A stretch of 64,000 nucleotides of DNA, taken from assembly GCA_025800385.1 (NCBI GenBank), contig JAOXRS010000244.1, positions 172,286 to 236,285 of the forward strand. Reading direction: 5' to 3'. The notes below the pieces were generated by a model. That model did not search any database. It had not been told where the DNA came from and saw only the letters and a list, made by a program, of their open reading frames with translations. This document shows, in pieces, positions 37,369-47,103 of this stretch. The position numbers and the translations under genes are program-made. This DNA is from Candidatus Albibeggiatoa sp. nov. NOAA (GTDB lineage Bacteria > Pseudomonadota > Gammaproteobacteria > Beggiatoales > Beggiatoaceae). Numbering within the stretch: position 1 is the stretch's first letter; every line of letters starts with the position of its first letter.

Positions 37369-38103
37369 TTAGTCTTCACCCATGAAAGCACCTAACAACT
37401 GCAATAAGTTAAGGAATAAAATGTAGATGTCTACATATAAAGCAACCGTTGCCATGATGTAGTTTGTTTCATGACCGTTCACAATGTTACTAGTGTCATA
37501 CAAGATGTAACCACACATCAACAATACCATCACTGCAGATAATGCTAACGCTAATGCTGGGATTTGGAAGAACATATTCGCAATGCCCGCAATTAACACA
37601 ACAATCACGCCTGCAAATAAGAAAGAAGCCATATAGCTAAAATCTTTCTTCGTGGTTAAAGCATAACCTGATAAACCTAGGAAAATAGCGGCTGTCATAC
37701 CAAAGGCTAGGGTCACAATCTGATGACCATTGGCAAATGCACCTAAGTACATGTTAATAATGCCGCCTGTATTAAACCCTAAGAACCCTGTTAATGCAAA
37801 AACAGCAACTAAGCCCCATACACTGTTACTTAACATATTGGTTAAGAAGAATAAGCCAATGAAGCCAACTAGATATAATAACCAGTGCATAGGTGGCATA
37901 TTCATCGCCATTGCAATACTGCCAGTGATCGCACTAAAGAACAAAGTTAAAGACAACAATGTATAAGTGTTGCGAATTAATTTATTAGTTTCGCTGACAC
38001 TTGGTGCAGTCGCTTCTTCATTCCAAAAAACTGTTTGCGCTTGACTGTTCTGAGGGGCATTCACTTGCCCACCTTGTTTATTCATATCATCAAACAAACC
38101 CAT
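37369..38103 (-). CDS. Bax inhibitor-1/YccA family membrane protein
   Basis: 244 residues. A soluble N-terminus of about 45 residues is followed by seven hydrophobic segments. LIRNTYTLLSLTLFFSAITG, NTGGIINMYLGAFANG and the final LYVDIYILFLNLLQLLG are diagnostic of BI-1/YccA (TMBIM) proteins. Relatives act as calcium-leak channels, and E. coli YccA modulates FtsH. Single gene with its own terminator. The Gln/Asn-rich N-terminus (NKQGGQVNAPQNSQAQ) is longer than in E. coli YccA. Confidence 0.93.
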   Translation of the reverse strand: MGLFDDMNKQGGQVNAPQNSQAQTVFWNEEATAPSVSETNKLIRNTYTLLSLTLFFSAITGSIAMAMNMPPMHWLLYLVGFIGLFFLTNMLSNSVWGLVAVFALTGFLGFNTGGIINMYLGAFANGHQIVTLAFGMTAAIFLGLSGYALTTKKDFSYMASFLFAGVIVVLIAGIANMFFQIPALALALSAVMVLLMCGYILYDTSNIVNGHETNYIMATVALYVDIYILFLNLLQLLGAFMGED

Positions 38104-38710
38104 GATACATCTCCATAATGATTTAAGTATTAAAAATTGTTCCGCTTATTATAGTTTCTTTAGAACTTGACAACAACATAGTGGTGCAATGACAAAAATA
38201 CAAGAGAGATAATGCACATAATATTGTTAAAATTGTGTATGACCACCATTATAACGACAGATTTATAAAACGAATATTTCACATTTTACAAAACAAGTCC
38301 GTTCTAAATATAGTGTATAACATTGAGACAAAATTCAAATTGGTTATGTTACACACTTGATAAAAGAAATTAATTACTCAAGCTATGCCCTGAAAACAAA
38401 AAACAGCCGATTAAGCTATCAGGATTTTTATAACCAACTGAATGTGATATTGTCTGATCTTGTTCAAATATGCTATAGAATGGGTTGCTCTAAATCAATT
38501 GAGCAGTTGCATATACTATTTTTTAATAGATAAGTGCTATAAATTAATGATTGGTAGATTGGTTGTATAAAGGTTGTTATTAGAAATTTTAAATGAGGCT
38601 GGATATATCAAAGTAGGCTTTTTGGCTAAAAGTGACCTCTGCCAAAAACTTGAAAAATGGTTCTCCTACCAAAAACTGGCTAGAGAACGCATTTATGTTA
38701 AATATGTTGT
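38104..38710. other. 607-base intergenic region with two short open stretches, possible decayed gene
   Basis: Two plus-strand stretches read as plausible protein. 38327-38533 (68 codons, no ATG near its start) includes SRLSYQDFYNQLNVILSD; 38574-38735 (TTG start, 53 codons) includes EILNEAGYIKVGFLAKSD. The second runs into the 3' end of the hydrolase gene on the other strand. I recognise neither, and no Shine-Dalgarno is clear. They may be remnants of one broken gene; the evidence is weak. The remainder is AT-rich. Confidence 0.3.
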
Positions 38711-39652
38711 TTACTCTTCTTGTAGCAAATACTGATTGAAAAAGGCAGCTACCCGCCCTTCAAAATCATCCGCGCGACGTAAGTTAAATTGTGCATGTTC
38801 TAAATTCGGTGCAACCCATAATTCTTTAGGGTCTTGAGCTGCATCATGTAATGTAACCCCAGCTTTCGGCGCAACCACACTGTCTAAACCTGACACTAAA
38901 ATAAATACAGGCCGTGGCGCAATGTCTGCAATCACATTAATTGGTGCAAGTTCATCAATATTAATATCTGCAATCTTTTGAATGAAGTGCTTCATCATCA
39001 GGTTATAGGGAAAGCCTTCAAGATTAGTAAATTTTGCCAAACCTGCATTGGCCGTATCACGTAATGAGCCATAAGGACTTTGGGCAACAATCGCTTTAAT
39101 TTGCGGATTAGTTGCAGCATATAATAACCCTATCGAGCCACCCATAGAATTACCCACTAAACCAATTTTCTCAGGGTCAACATCATCGCGAGTTAATAAG
39201 TATTCATATGCCGCTTGCACATCTTTGACTTCATTTTTACCAAATGTGATTAACTCACCATCACTATAACCATGTGCACGGAATACAGGCAAAATTGCGC
39301 CATAACCATGTTTTTGTAACAAACTGGCAATATGGGCTGTTTCATATAAGTAACCTTTATAACCATGCAACATAATAATAGAAGCTTGATTTTGTGAAGG
39401 AATATAAATTGCTTCTAAATTTAACTCATCGCTGGTTTTTAATGTAATCTTCTCATAACCCTGCACCCCAAACGCCGCAAAAATATTATCGACCTGATTA
39501 TTGGGTTGATGCTGAATCGATTCAATGCGACTGCTTTTCGGGTAATGTGTCAGCAATTGAGCAAATTGATAGGAAATTGCAAATTGTCCAGCAATGACAA
39601 TACAAATTAATAATACAATCGCAGCTGCGAGGATTTTGAGCCAAAATTTCAT
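38711..39652 (-). CDS. Membrane-anchored alpha/beta hydrolase
   Basis: 313 residues. An N-terminal membrane segment (about 5-25) is followed by a hydrolase domain. IIMLHGYKGYLYE is the oxyanion region, GNSMGGS carries the nucleophile Ser, SGLDSVVAP the acid and LEHAQFN the His. It resembles prolyl-oligopeptidase/BAAT-type serine hydrolases of unknown substrate. The ATG overlaps the stop of the rhodanese gene (ATGA), so both are co-translated. Confidence 0.87.
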   Translation of the reverse strand: MKFWLKILAAAIVLLICIVIAGQFAISYQFAQLLTHYPKSSRIESIQHQPNNQVDNIFAAFGVQGYEKITLKTSDELNLEAIYIPSQNQASIIMLHGYKGYLYETAHIASLLQKHGYGAILPVFRAHGYSDGELITFGKNEVKDVQAAYEYLLTRDDVDPEKIGLVGNSMGGSIGLLYAATNPQIKAIVAQSPYGSLRDTANAGLAKFTNLEGFPYNLMMKHFIQKIADINIDELAPINVIADIAPRPVFILVSGLDSVVAPKAGVTLHDAAQDPKELWVAPNLEHAQFNLRRADDFEGRVAAFFNQYLLQEE

Positions 39653-40119
39653 GATGTTTTCGGTGCTAATTGGTCGGGACGTACAGGAACATGGAGTATT
39701 TCGTCAGCATCGTCAATATCTACTAACGCATTTTGCTGATTATACAAGGGTTGCTCATAATCATTCCAACCTTTAATACCTGTTTTGAGCGATTTAACCG
39801 ATGTATAGCCCATCAATTGCATTACATAAGCGGCTAACACACTCCGATTACCCGAACGACAAATCACAATAATCTCTTTATCTCGCGCGGCCGCCAATTC
39901 TGGCACAGTATCTTCATAACCATAATCACAAGCAGATTCTAAAATACCACGAGGCACATTCAATGAAGCATTTAAATGTAGTGCGTTATATTCAACAGGT
40001 TCACGAATATCTAATAACATGGGTGGATTCTCTGATGCCAAAGCATCGACTAAATCCCATGGCATTAACTCTTGTACCTGCGGTAAACAATCTTGCACTA
40101 AATCGTGGTAACTTTTCAT
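39649..40119 (-). CDS. Rhodanese-like sulfurtransferase domain protein
   Basis: 156 residues with a single rhodanese domain: MLLDIREPVEYNALHL, then the active-site loop ICRSGNRSVLAA with the catalytic Cys, and VKSLKTGIKGWNDY. About 20 extra residues precede the domain and about 25 follow. It could move sulfane sulfur, fitting a sulfur-oxidising host, but the substrate is not visible. First gene of a pair with the hydrolase. Confidence 0.9.
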   Translation of the reverse strand: MKSYHDLVQDCLPQVQELMPWDLVDALASENPPMLLDIREPVEYNALHLNASLNVPRGILESACDYGYEDTVPELAAARDKEIIVICRSGNRSVLAAYVMQLMGYTSVKSLKTGIKGWNDYEQPLYNQQNALVDIDDADEILHVPVRPDQLAPKTS

Positions 40120-40292
40120 AGTTTTATTGTCAGTTTTGTGAGTGTATTAGCATTTTAGGATAAATTAATATGGTTAAACAACGACTTTTTAAAAGCAACA
40201 CTTACTCATAGAAATCTCGTCATATATACTTAATATCATTTTCTTATCTCACTTACCCAATAAAATCAGTTTGGTTACAGGATTTATTACAC

Positions 40293-41507
40293 ATGTTACG
40301 TCATATTGTTTTCACTTATTTGGTGCTGATGATGTCATTTACTCAAGCAGCTGAAATGCAAAAATTAGTTAATGCCAATGGTCATTTTGCATTGGATATA
40401 TACGCACAGTTACGCAACCAGCAAGGCAATTTGTTTTTCTCGCCTTATAGTATTTCCACTGCATTGGCTATGAGTTATGCAGGTGCAAAATCAACTACCG
40501 CGCAGCAAATGGCAAACACACTACATTTTTCTGATATTGACGATGTTCACAACGCTTATAAAAAGCTTCAATCAACTTTGAACCAATTACAACAAGGCGG
40601 ACATACAAAGCTTAATACGGTGAATGCAATTTGGTACGAACAAACGTATACAGTTCAACCTACTTACCAAGCATTGATTGAAAATAATTATGCTACGCCA
40701 GATGAGATCATCTTAAATAAAGCAGATTTCCACAACCAAGCACAACAAGTTCGCCAACAAATCAATCAATGGGTTGAAGCAAAAACCCAAAATAAAATAA
40801 AAGATTTGCTCAAGCCAAATACGATTAAATCCGATACAGTTGCAGCGTTAGTCAATGCAATTTATTTTAAATCAGCGTGGTTACATGCTTTCAAGTCATC
40901 AGCTACACAAAAGCAAGCATTTCATCTGGACTCAAAACAAACTGAACAGGTTGATATGATGCACCAAACTCGCTCTTTCCAATATATGGAAAACGATTTG
41001 TTGCAGTTAATTGAGTTGCCATATCAACGCAATGATTTATCGATGCTGGTTTTATTGCCGAAAGATGTGCAAGGCTTGGATAAATTAGAACAACAGTTAA
41101 ACCTTAAACATCTTGCTTCATGGCTCTCTCAAGCGACAACTAAAAAAATTGATTTGAGTTTGCCTAAATTTCGTACTGAATCTAGTTTCGATTTAGTTAA
41201 AATATTGCAGACTTTGGGAATGCAGGATGCGTTTGACCCTCAGAAAGCCGACTTTACGGGCATGATTGATTCAGCTGACAAATTTGCGATTTCAGCCGTG
41301 GTGCATAAGGCGTTTATTGATTTAGATGAAAAAGGTACAGAGGCAGCAGCTGCAACCGCTGTTGTGATGAGTCGCTCAGCTTTGATGGATCGTCAACCTG
41401 AACCACCTATTGAGTTTAAAGCCGATCACCCATTTTTATTCTTAATCAAAGACAATTACACACAGAGTATTTTATTTCTAGGCAGAATCACTAATCCCAT
41501 ACAATAA
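40293..41507 (+). CDS. Secreted serpin (serine protease inhibitor)
   Basis: 404 residues with a signal peptide (LRHIVFTYLVLMMSFTQA). The serpin body is complete: NLFFSPYSISTALAMSYAGA, LVNAIYFKSAWLHAF, LPKFRTESSFDL and HPFLFLIKDN. The hinge is canonical, E346-K-G-T-E-A-A-A-A-T, so the loop should insert and inhibit. Counting from Gly at P15, P1 is S362 with R361 at P2; a one-residue shift would make Arg P1 and suggest trypsin-like targets. It probably acts in the periplasm or outside the cell. Its stop overlaps the endonuclease start by one base (TAATG). Confidence 0.95.
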   Translation: MLRHIVFTYLVLMMSFTQAAEMQKLVNANGHFALDIYAQLRNQQGNLFFSPYSISTALAMSYAGAKSTTAQQMANTLHFSDIDDVHNAYKKLQSTLNQLQQGGHTKLNTVNAIWYEQTYTVQPTYQALIENNYATPDEIILNKADFHNQAQQVRQQINQWVEAKTQNKIKDLLKPNTIKSDTVAALVNAIYFKSAWLHAFKSSATQKQAFHLDSKQTEQVDMMHQTRSFQYMENDLLQLIELPYQRNDLSMLVLLPKDVQGLDKLEQQLNLKHLASWLSQATTKKIDLSLPKFRTESSFDLVKILQTLGMQDAFDPQKADFTGMIDSADKFAISAVVHKAFIDLDEKGTEAAAATAVVMSRSALMDRQPEPPIEFKADHPFLFLIKDNYTQSILFLGRITNPIQ

Positions 41508-42355
41508 TGATGAATAACACTGAAACCCATAAGTTACAATTTGCAAACCAGCTCAAAAATTTTGTTAAAGAAATACAAGATGATATCAGTACAGAGGATG
41601 GGCAATGGACAATTAAAGGTTTTATAGATTTGTATCAAAATGTTTATACTATTTCTTCTGATACAAAAATCATATCAAAAATACTTGAAATCCATTTGTT
41701 TCCCAAAATATTGGCTTTTGCACAACAACATGGCTATAAATTGGTACTTGCAGAACATCAAAATTATTATCCTGATATATCTTTTGTTAGTCAAAATGAC
41801 GAAACACTGAAATTTGCAGTTGACTTCAAAACAACTTATCGCAATCCTAAAAAGGCTCATCTTTGCAATGGTTTTACACTTGGCTCACATGGTAAATATT
41901 TTGAGGATCGGAAAAGTACTAAAAATATCCAATTTCCTTACAGTACTTACGCAGGACATTTTTGCTTTGGCATTATTTACAGTCGCACAGATAATACCTC
42001 AATTGATGAAACAAACTGTTATCAAGTAAATGAGTTACACTCTATTGTATCTGTTATCAAAGACTTTCAATTCTTTATTGCAGAGAAATGGAAAATTGCT
42101 AGTGACAAAAGTGGTAGTGGTAACACTGCAAATATTGGTAGTATTAACAACATTGATGACATTCTGCAGGAAAATGGTATGTTTGCAAAATTAGGAGAAT
42201 CTTGGTTTGATGACTATTGGATGAACTATAATAAAATTATTATTCCTGATAAAGAAGGTGGCACAAAGAAAATTACTTCTTTACGGGATTTTGTGGAATA
42301 TCGTAGAGGCGATGTATCTAAAATAGTCGCCAAATGCAACCGAGCACTGAGTTAA
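41507..42355 (+). CDS. EcoRV-like type II restriction endonuclease
   Basis: 282 residues. It follows R.EcoRV closely along its length. The catalytic set is NYYPD90 ... VD106-F-K108, with the same 16-residue Asp-Asp spacing as D74/D90/K92 of EcoRV. The recognition loop G203[10 protein letters not shown] matches EcoRV GSGNTTNIGSI. LGSD-like [12 protein letters not shown] near the N-terminus and FPYSTYAGH also align. The predicted target is GATATC, cut blunt. It is longer than EcoRV (245) through N- and C-terminal extensions. The start (ATGATG) overlaps the serpin stop, and the stop overlaps the methyltransferase start by one base. Confidence 0.92.
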   Translation: MMNNTETHKLQFANQLKNFVKEIQDDISTEDGQWTIKGFIDLYQNVYTISSDTKIISKILEIHLFPKILAFAQQHGYKLVLAEHQNYYPDISFVSQNDETLKFAVDFKTTYRNPKKAHLCNGFTLGSHGKYFEDRKSTKNIQFPYSTYAGHFCFGIIYSRTDNTSIDETNCYQVNELHSIVSVIKDFQFFIAEKWKIASDKSGSGNTANIGSINNIDDILQENGMFAKLGESWFDDYWMNYNKIIIPDKEGGTKKITSLRDFVEYRRGDVSKIVAKCNRALS

Positions 42356-43248
42356 TGAAAGTACATGTCCCTCCTATTAAATCTCAAGGTATTAAGACCA
42401 AACTTGTGCCTTGGATTCAAAATATTGCTCCCAAAAAGACTCAAGCATTATGGGTAGAACCATTTATGGGAACGGGCGTGGTTGCTTTTAATATTGCACC
42501 AAAGCAGGCTTTACTTTGCGATACAAATCCACATTTAATTCGTTTTTACCAAGCAATAGCTAATGGAGAGATTACACCAGATCAAGTGCGAACATTCCTA
42601 AATGCAGAAGGATCAAAATTATTAGAAAAAGGCGAATCACATTATTATGAAATTAGAGAGCGATTTAATAACCACCATCAACCTTTAGACTTTCTATTTC
42701 TTAATCGAGCTGGCTTTAATGGTATGATCCGCTTTAATCGCAAAGGTGAGTTTAATATCCCATTTTGTCGTAAACCACAACGATTTGCTCAAGCCTATAT
42801 TACTAAAATTGTTAACCAAATCGACTATGTTGCTCGTTTATTAAAAACTAAATCATTTACATTTAAATGCCAGCCTTTTGAAATTACTATAGCTGAGGCT
42901 GAAAGTGACAGCATCATTTATTGTGATCCACCTTATATTGATAGACACACTGATTACTATAATGGCTGGGGTGATGAGCAAGAGAGAAGTTTACACCAAC
43001 TACTATCAAATACAGATAGCCAATTTATTTTATCGACTTGGCATCATAATGACTTTAGACAAAACCAGTATATCAATTTGTTGTGGAATCAATTTAATGT
43101 TTTAACTCGTGAACACTTTTACCATGTCGGTGGTAGTGAGAAAAATAGAAACCCCATGATTGAGGCAATTATTACTAATTACACAGTGTTTGATAGGGTA
43201 TGTCACGAACCAACAAAGCCACAGCAATTGACATTATTGGAATTATGA
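42355..43248 (+). CDS. D12-class adenine-N6 DNA methyltransferase (cognate of the EcoRV-like enzyme)
   Basis: 297 residues from the ATG at 42355. Motif I EPFMGTG (35-41) and motif IV D191-PPY place it in the Dam/D12 (alpha) N6-adenine class, the class of M.Eco[18 protein letters not shown] at the start and [20 protein letters not shown] in the middle are typical. It should protect GATATC by adenine methylation. An upstream in-frame ATG at 42334 lies inside the endonuclease gene; the TAATG overlap supports 42355. A good terminator follows. Confidence 0.93.
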   Translation: MKVHVPPIKSQGIKTKLVPWIQNIAPKKTQALWVEPFMGTGVVAFNIAPKQALLCDTNPHLIRFYQAIANGEITPDQVRTFLNAEGSKLLEKGESHYYEIRERFNNHHQPLDFLFLNRAGFNGMIRFNRKGEFNIPFCRKPQRFAQAYITKIVNQIDYVARLLKTKSFTFKCQPFEITIAEAESDSIIYCDPPYIDRHTDYYNGWGDEQERSLHQLLSNTDSQFILSTWHHNDFRQNQYINLLWNQFNVLTREHFYHVGGSEKNRNPMIEAIITNYTVFDRVCHEPTKPQQLTLLEL

Positions 43249-43277
43249 AAGGCTATAAAATAGATAGGCAATATGGG

Positions 43278-43318
43278 AAGACGGGTAATCTTATACAACA
43301 GGTTACACCGTCTTTTTA
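43278..43318 (+). terminator. Rho-independent terminator of the serpin-restriction-modification operon
   Basis: AAGACGG (43278-43284) pairs with CCGTCTT (43308-43314), with an inner GTAA/TTAC-type stem, and is followed by TTT. It ends the methyltransferase transcript and faces hisS. Confidence 0.75.
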
Positions 43319-43325
43319 TAAGAAC

Positions 43326-44612
43326 TTAAGCGATTATGGTTTTAAGCAACGCTTCTAGTTCTTGGTGGTTAAGGGTTTGTTGTGGTTTGTCTTCACGCAA
43401 AAACTTCACCGCGACTTGCTTGTTTTCTACTTCTTCATCGCCTAAGACCAAAGCCAATTGTGCTCCACTTTTATCAGCTTTTTTAAATTGTGATTTGAAG
43501 CTGCCACCACCACAATGTAACAACAAACGTAAATCTGGCAACGCATCACGTAACGACTCCGCTAATTGCATACCTTGCTGCAAAGCTTTATCACCCATAG
43601 TCATTAAATAAATGTGCGGCGCATCAGCTTGTGGTAATAAATCATATTGTTCCAACAAACTTAACAAACGTTCTACACCCATCGCAAAACCTAAGCCCGT
43701 CACAGGTTTGCCGCCAATTTGTTCAACCAAGCCATCATAACGGCCACCCGCACACACTGTGCCTTGCGCACCAAGTTCCGTTGTTACCCATTCAAAGACG
43801 GTGCGATTGTAATAATCTAAACCACGCACTAAACGAGGATTTACCACAAACTCAATACCATTCGCGGTTAATAAACTCTGTAATTGTTCAAAATGGGCTT
43901 TAGATTCATCATCCAAATAATCTAGCAATTTAGGTGCTTGGGCAATCATGTCCTGCATATCAGGGTTTTTGCTGTCTAAAATACGTAATGGATTGGACGT
44001 TAAACGACGTTGGCTGTCTTCATCTAAAATATCTTGATGCTCAGTTAAATATTTAACTAAAACCTCACGGTAGTTGGCGCGTGCCGCATTTGAGCCTAAA
44101 GAATTCAATTGTAATTCCAAGTTTTTCAGCCCTAACACTTTCCAAAAACGCGCCGTCATTAAAATCACTTCTGCATCAATATCCGCGCCCTCCAAGCCAA
44201 ACACTTCCGCCCCAATTTGGTGAAACTGGCGATAGCGGCCTTTTTGTGGTCTTTCACGTCGGAACATCGGCCCTGAATACCATAAACGCTGTACTTGTCC
44301 GTAAAACAAATTATTTTGAATTCCCGCACGTACACAACTGGCTGTACCTTCTGGACGTAATGACAAACTTTCAGCGTTATCATGTTTATCTGGCCGATCG
44401 CTAAAGGTATACATTTCCTTTTCAACAATATCAGTCACTTCACCGATTGAGCGAGCAAATAACTCGGTTTTTTCGACCAAAGGCAAACGAATCTCATGAA
44501 AGCCGTAGTTTTGTAATACTTGCTTAATAACACCTTCAAAATATTGCCATTGAGCTGTTTGGGTTGGCAATATGTCATTCATACCACGGATAGCTTGGAT
44601 GGTTTTAGACAA
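43326..44612 (-). CDS. hisS: Histidyl-tRNA synthetase
   Basis: 428 residues, class IIa synthetase: [15 protein letters not shown] at the start, [14 protein letters not shown] (motif 2 region), [15 protein letters not shown], and the His-specific [15 protein letters not shown] and [15 protein letters not shown]. The C-terminal anticodon domain is present. It attaches histidine to tRNA-His. Here it is a single gene; in E. coli it follows ispG and precedes yfgM. Confidence 0.98.
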   Translation of the reverse strand: MSKTIQAIRGMNDILPTQTAQWQYFEGVIKQVLQNYGFHEIRLPLVEKTELFARSIGEVTDIVEKEMYTFSDRPDKHDNAESLSLRPEGTASCVRAGIQNNLFYGQVQRLWYSGPMFRRERPQKGRYRQFHQIGAEVFGLEGADIDAEVILMTARFWKVLGLKNLELQLNSLGSNAARANYREVLVKYLTEHQDILDEDSQRRLTSNPLRILDSKNPDMQDMIAQAPKLLDYLDDESKAHFEQLQSLLTANGIEFVVNPRLVRGLDYYNRTVFEWVTTELGAQGTVCAGGRYDGLVEQIGGKPVTGLGFAMGVERLLSLLEQYDLLPQADAPHIYLMTMGDKALQQGMQLAESLRDALPDLRLLLHCGGGSFKSQFKKADKSGAQLALVLGDEEVENKQVAVKFLREDKPQQTLNHQELEALLKTIIA

Positions 44613-44852
44613 CGTAAGTTTCCCTCTATATTTTGTGCGTATTTAAAGTTAAATCAGTAGCATTGGTTTTGCAATAAGACAAGCTTGTATCATCATCAAA
44701 ACCCTATAATATTATTATATCGTTTGTTTAAAAATTAATAACAATGAATATGTTGCTTAAGCCAGATATTACCATCAAAGGCACAAGCTGTGCTTATTAA
44801 ATCAATACTTTGACGGACTAACTAAAAAACAAAGCCGAATAGGATAAGAGAG

Positions 44853-46064
44853 ATGCACCTTAATGATTTACTCAAATTTACCCAAAGACGTGCTTTTTTA
44901 CGCCAATCGGCCGGCCTTTTAGGTACTGGATTATTTACAAGTCAATCGCCTTTAAGTTTTGCCAATATGATTGACGAAATGGATGAAGTCCGTATTGGTT
45001 ATTTGCCGATTACGGATGCAACTGCACTGTTAATCGCTCATGCCAACGGTTTATTTGAAAAAGAAGGTTTAAAAGTCGCACCGCCGATGATGGTGAAAAG
45101 TTGGCCAAAGTTAATTCAGGGTTTTTTATCAGGTCGATTTAATGTGGTACATTTACTTAAGCCGATTCCTGTGTGGTTGCGGTATAATCATAATTTTCCA
45201 GTTAAAATCATGTCATGGGCACATATCAACGGCTCTGCAATTGTGACGGGTAAGCATATCAATGCAGAAAAGTTTGAAGATTTAGCAGGTAAACAGATTG
45301 CTGTGCCATATTGGTATTCAATGCACAATATTGTGTTGCAAATGAGTTTACGTCATGTTGGCTTAAAACCTGTGGTTAAAGCAGGCTATGAAAAATTAGC
45401 AGCAAATGAAGTCAATTTACGTGTACTGCCGCCGCCATTGATGGTGTGGGCATTGAAGGCACAGAATATCGATGCTTATATTGTGGCAGAACCGATTAAT
45501 GCAAAAGGTGAATTGTTAGCAGGTGCAAGATTGCTGCGTTTTACGGGCGATATTTGGCGTAATCATCCTTGTTGTGTGGTGTGTATGGATGAACGGGTGA
45601 CTCAGCAACAGCCTGAATGGACACAGAAAGTCATGAATGCGATTGTCAAAGCCCAAGCCTATGCACAACAAAACAAACTGGAAACCGCCAAGATATTGTC
45701 AACTGAAGGGCAAGCTTATATTCCTGCTGATGAAAAAGTGTTACGACATGGAATGACAGCGTATGGCAGTGATTACCAATTAACCAATGCGATTAAACAT
45801 CCTGATTGGGACAGTGGACGGATTGATTTTGCGCCATGGCCTTATCCATCGGCAACACATTTATTAATTGATAGTTTTCCTGAGACTTTATTTGGCAGCC
45901 CCGATGTGGCTTTTATCGATCAATTAGAGGCTGAGCACGTAATTGATGACTTAGTTGACTATGATTTTGTGTCTGAAGCAATGGATGTGTGCCATGGCTG
46001 GAAAAAAGCCCCCGGTATTGATTTAGCCGACCCATTCAAACGCGAAGAGGTTATACAGATTTAA
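44853..46064 (+). CDS. Tat-exported NrtA/CmpA-like substrate-binding protein
   Basis: 403 residues. A twin-arginine signal (TQRRAFLRQSAGLLGTGLF) is followed by an NMT1/NrtA-type fold: VRIGYLPITDATALLIAHANGLFEKEGL, then FNVVHLLKPIPVWLRY and WRNHPCCVVC. CmpA and NrtA bind bicarbonate and nitrate. The ligand cannot be read here. No ABC permease or ATPase gene is adjacent. Its stop overlaps the start of the dehydrogenase gene (TAATG), an unusual pairing. Confidence 0.87.
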   Translation: MHLNDLLKFTQRRAFLRQSAGLLGTGLFTSQSPLSFANMIDEMDEVRIGYLPITDATALLIAHANGLFEKEGLKVAPPMMVKSWPKLIQGFLSGRFNVVHLLKPIPVWLRYNHNFPVKIMSWAHINGSAIVTGKHINAEKFEDLAGKQIAVPYWYSMHNIVLQMSLRHVGLKPVVKAGYEKLAANEVNLRVLPPPLMVWALKAQNIDAYIVAEPINAKGELLAGARLLRFTGDIWRNHPCCVVCMDERVTQQQPEWTQKVMNAIVKAQAYAQQNKLETAKILSTEGQAYIPADEKVLRHGMTAYGSDYQLTNAIKHPDWDSGRIDFAPWPYPSATHLLIDSFPETLFGSPDVAFIDQLEAEHVIDDLVDYDFVSEAMDVCHGWKKAPGIDLADPFKREEVIQI

Positions 46065-47020
46065 TGCAAGCATTATGGCTAGAAAGCGGTGAATTACATT
46101 ATAAAGATGATGTAGATTTACCTACCTACCAACCAGATGAAGCTCTGATTCGAGTTTTATTAGCAGGTATTTGCGCTACTGATTTACAACTGATTAAAGG
46201 CTATTACCCATTCACTGGTGTATTAGGCCATGAATTTGTAGGCGAAGTGATTCAAGCTCCATTGAAGCCTGAGTGGATTGGGCGGCGTGTAGTTGGAGAG
46301 ATTAATATTGGTTGCGGTGATTGTGTGCAGTGTTTGGCTTTACGCGCCACCCATTGTGAAAATCGCCAAGTACTGGGAATTAAGAAATATCACGGTGCAT
46401 TTGCAGAATACTTAAGTTTACCTTTAGATAATTTATTTTGTGTGCCTGACAATGTACCCAATGAGCAAGCGGTTTTTACTGAGCCATTGGCCGCTGCACT
46501 GGAAATTCAGAACCAATATCATGTTAAACCAACGGATACAGTCTTAGTTATTGGGGCAGGGCGTTTAGGGCAATTGATTGCACAAACCTTAGCTTTAACA
46601 GGTTGCCATTTGCAAGTGGTTGCACGTTACCCAAAACAGCAAAAATTGTTGAAAACACAAGGTATTCACTGGATACTAGAAACGGAAATACAAAGCCAAC
46701 ATTATGATTTAATAGTAGAAGCTACGGGATCAGATTCGGGTTTTAAAGCCGCTGTTCATGCAGTACGTCCTCAAGGTACAATTATTTTAAAAAGCACTTA
46801 TAAAGGTGATGCCAAAGTCAATCTTTCTGAAATTGTGGTCAATGAAATACAAATATTGGGTTCACGCTGTGGTGCATTTACCCCTGTATTAAATTTACTC
46901 GCGCAACAAAAACTGCACCCTGAAATATTAATCGATGCACAGTATTCGCTTGCACATGGTTTGAGTGCATTTGAAACCGCGCAAGACCATCAAATCATGA
47001 AAGTCTTATTAACACCATAA
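46064..47020 (+). CDS. Zinc-type medium-chain alcohol dehydrogenase family protein
   Basis: 318 residues. GICATDLQLIKGYYPFTGVLGHEFVGEV provides the catalytic zinc ligands (Cys, His-Glu); GCGDCVQCLALRATHC gives the four structural zinc cysteines. The Rossmann segment is VLVIGAGRLGQLIAQTL. It uses NAD(P) to oxidise an alcohol or reduce an aldehyde, substrate unknown. Slightly short for the family (about 340-350). Coupled to the NrtA-like gene by a one-base overlap. Confidence 0.9.
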   Translation: MQALWLESGELHYKDDVDLPTYQPDEALIRVLLAGICATDLQLIKGYYPFTGVLGHEFVGEVIQAPLKPEWIGRRVVGEINIGCGDCVQCLALRATHCENRQVLGIKKYHGAFAEYLSLPLDNLFCVPDNVPNEQAVFTEPLAAALEIQNQYHVKPTDTVLVIGAGRLGQLIAQTLALTGCHLQVVARYPKQQKLLKTQGIHWILETEIQSQHYDLIVEATGSDSGFKAAVHAVRPQGTIILKSTYKGDAKVNLSEIVVNEIQILGSRCGAFTPVLNLLAQQKLHPEILIDAQYSLAHGLSAFETAQDHQIMKVLLTP

Positions 47021-47103
47021 AGTTTATCAAGTTTCAGTTGCCTTAATCTGCGGTTATAATAGAAAGTACTATTTCAGTGCTGCAACAATATAGGCCAATC
47101 ATC

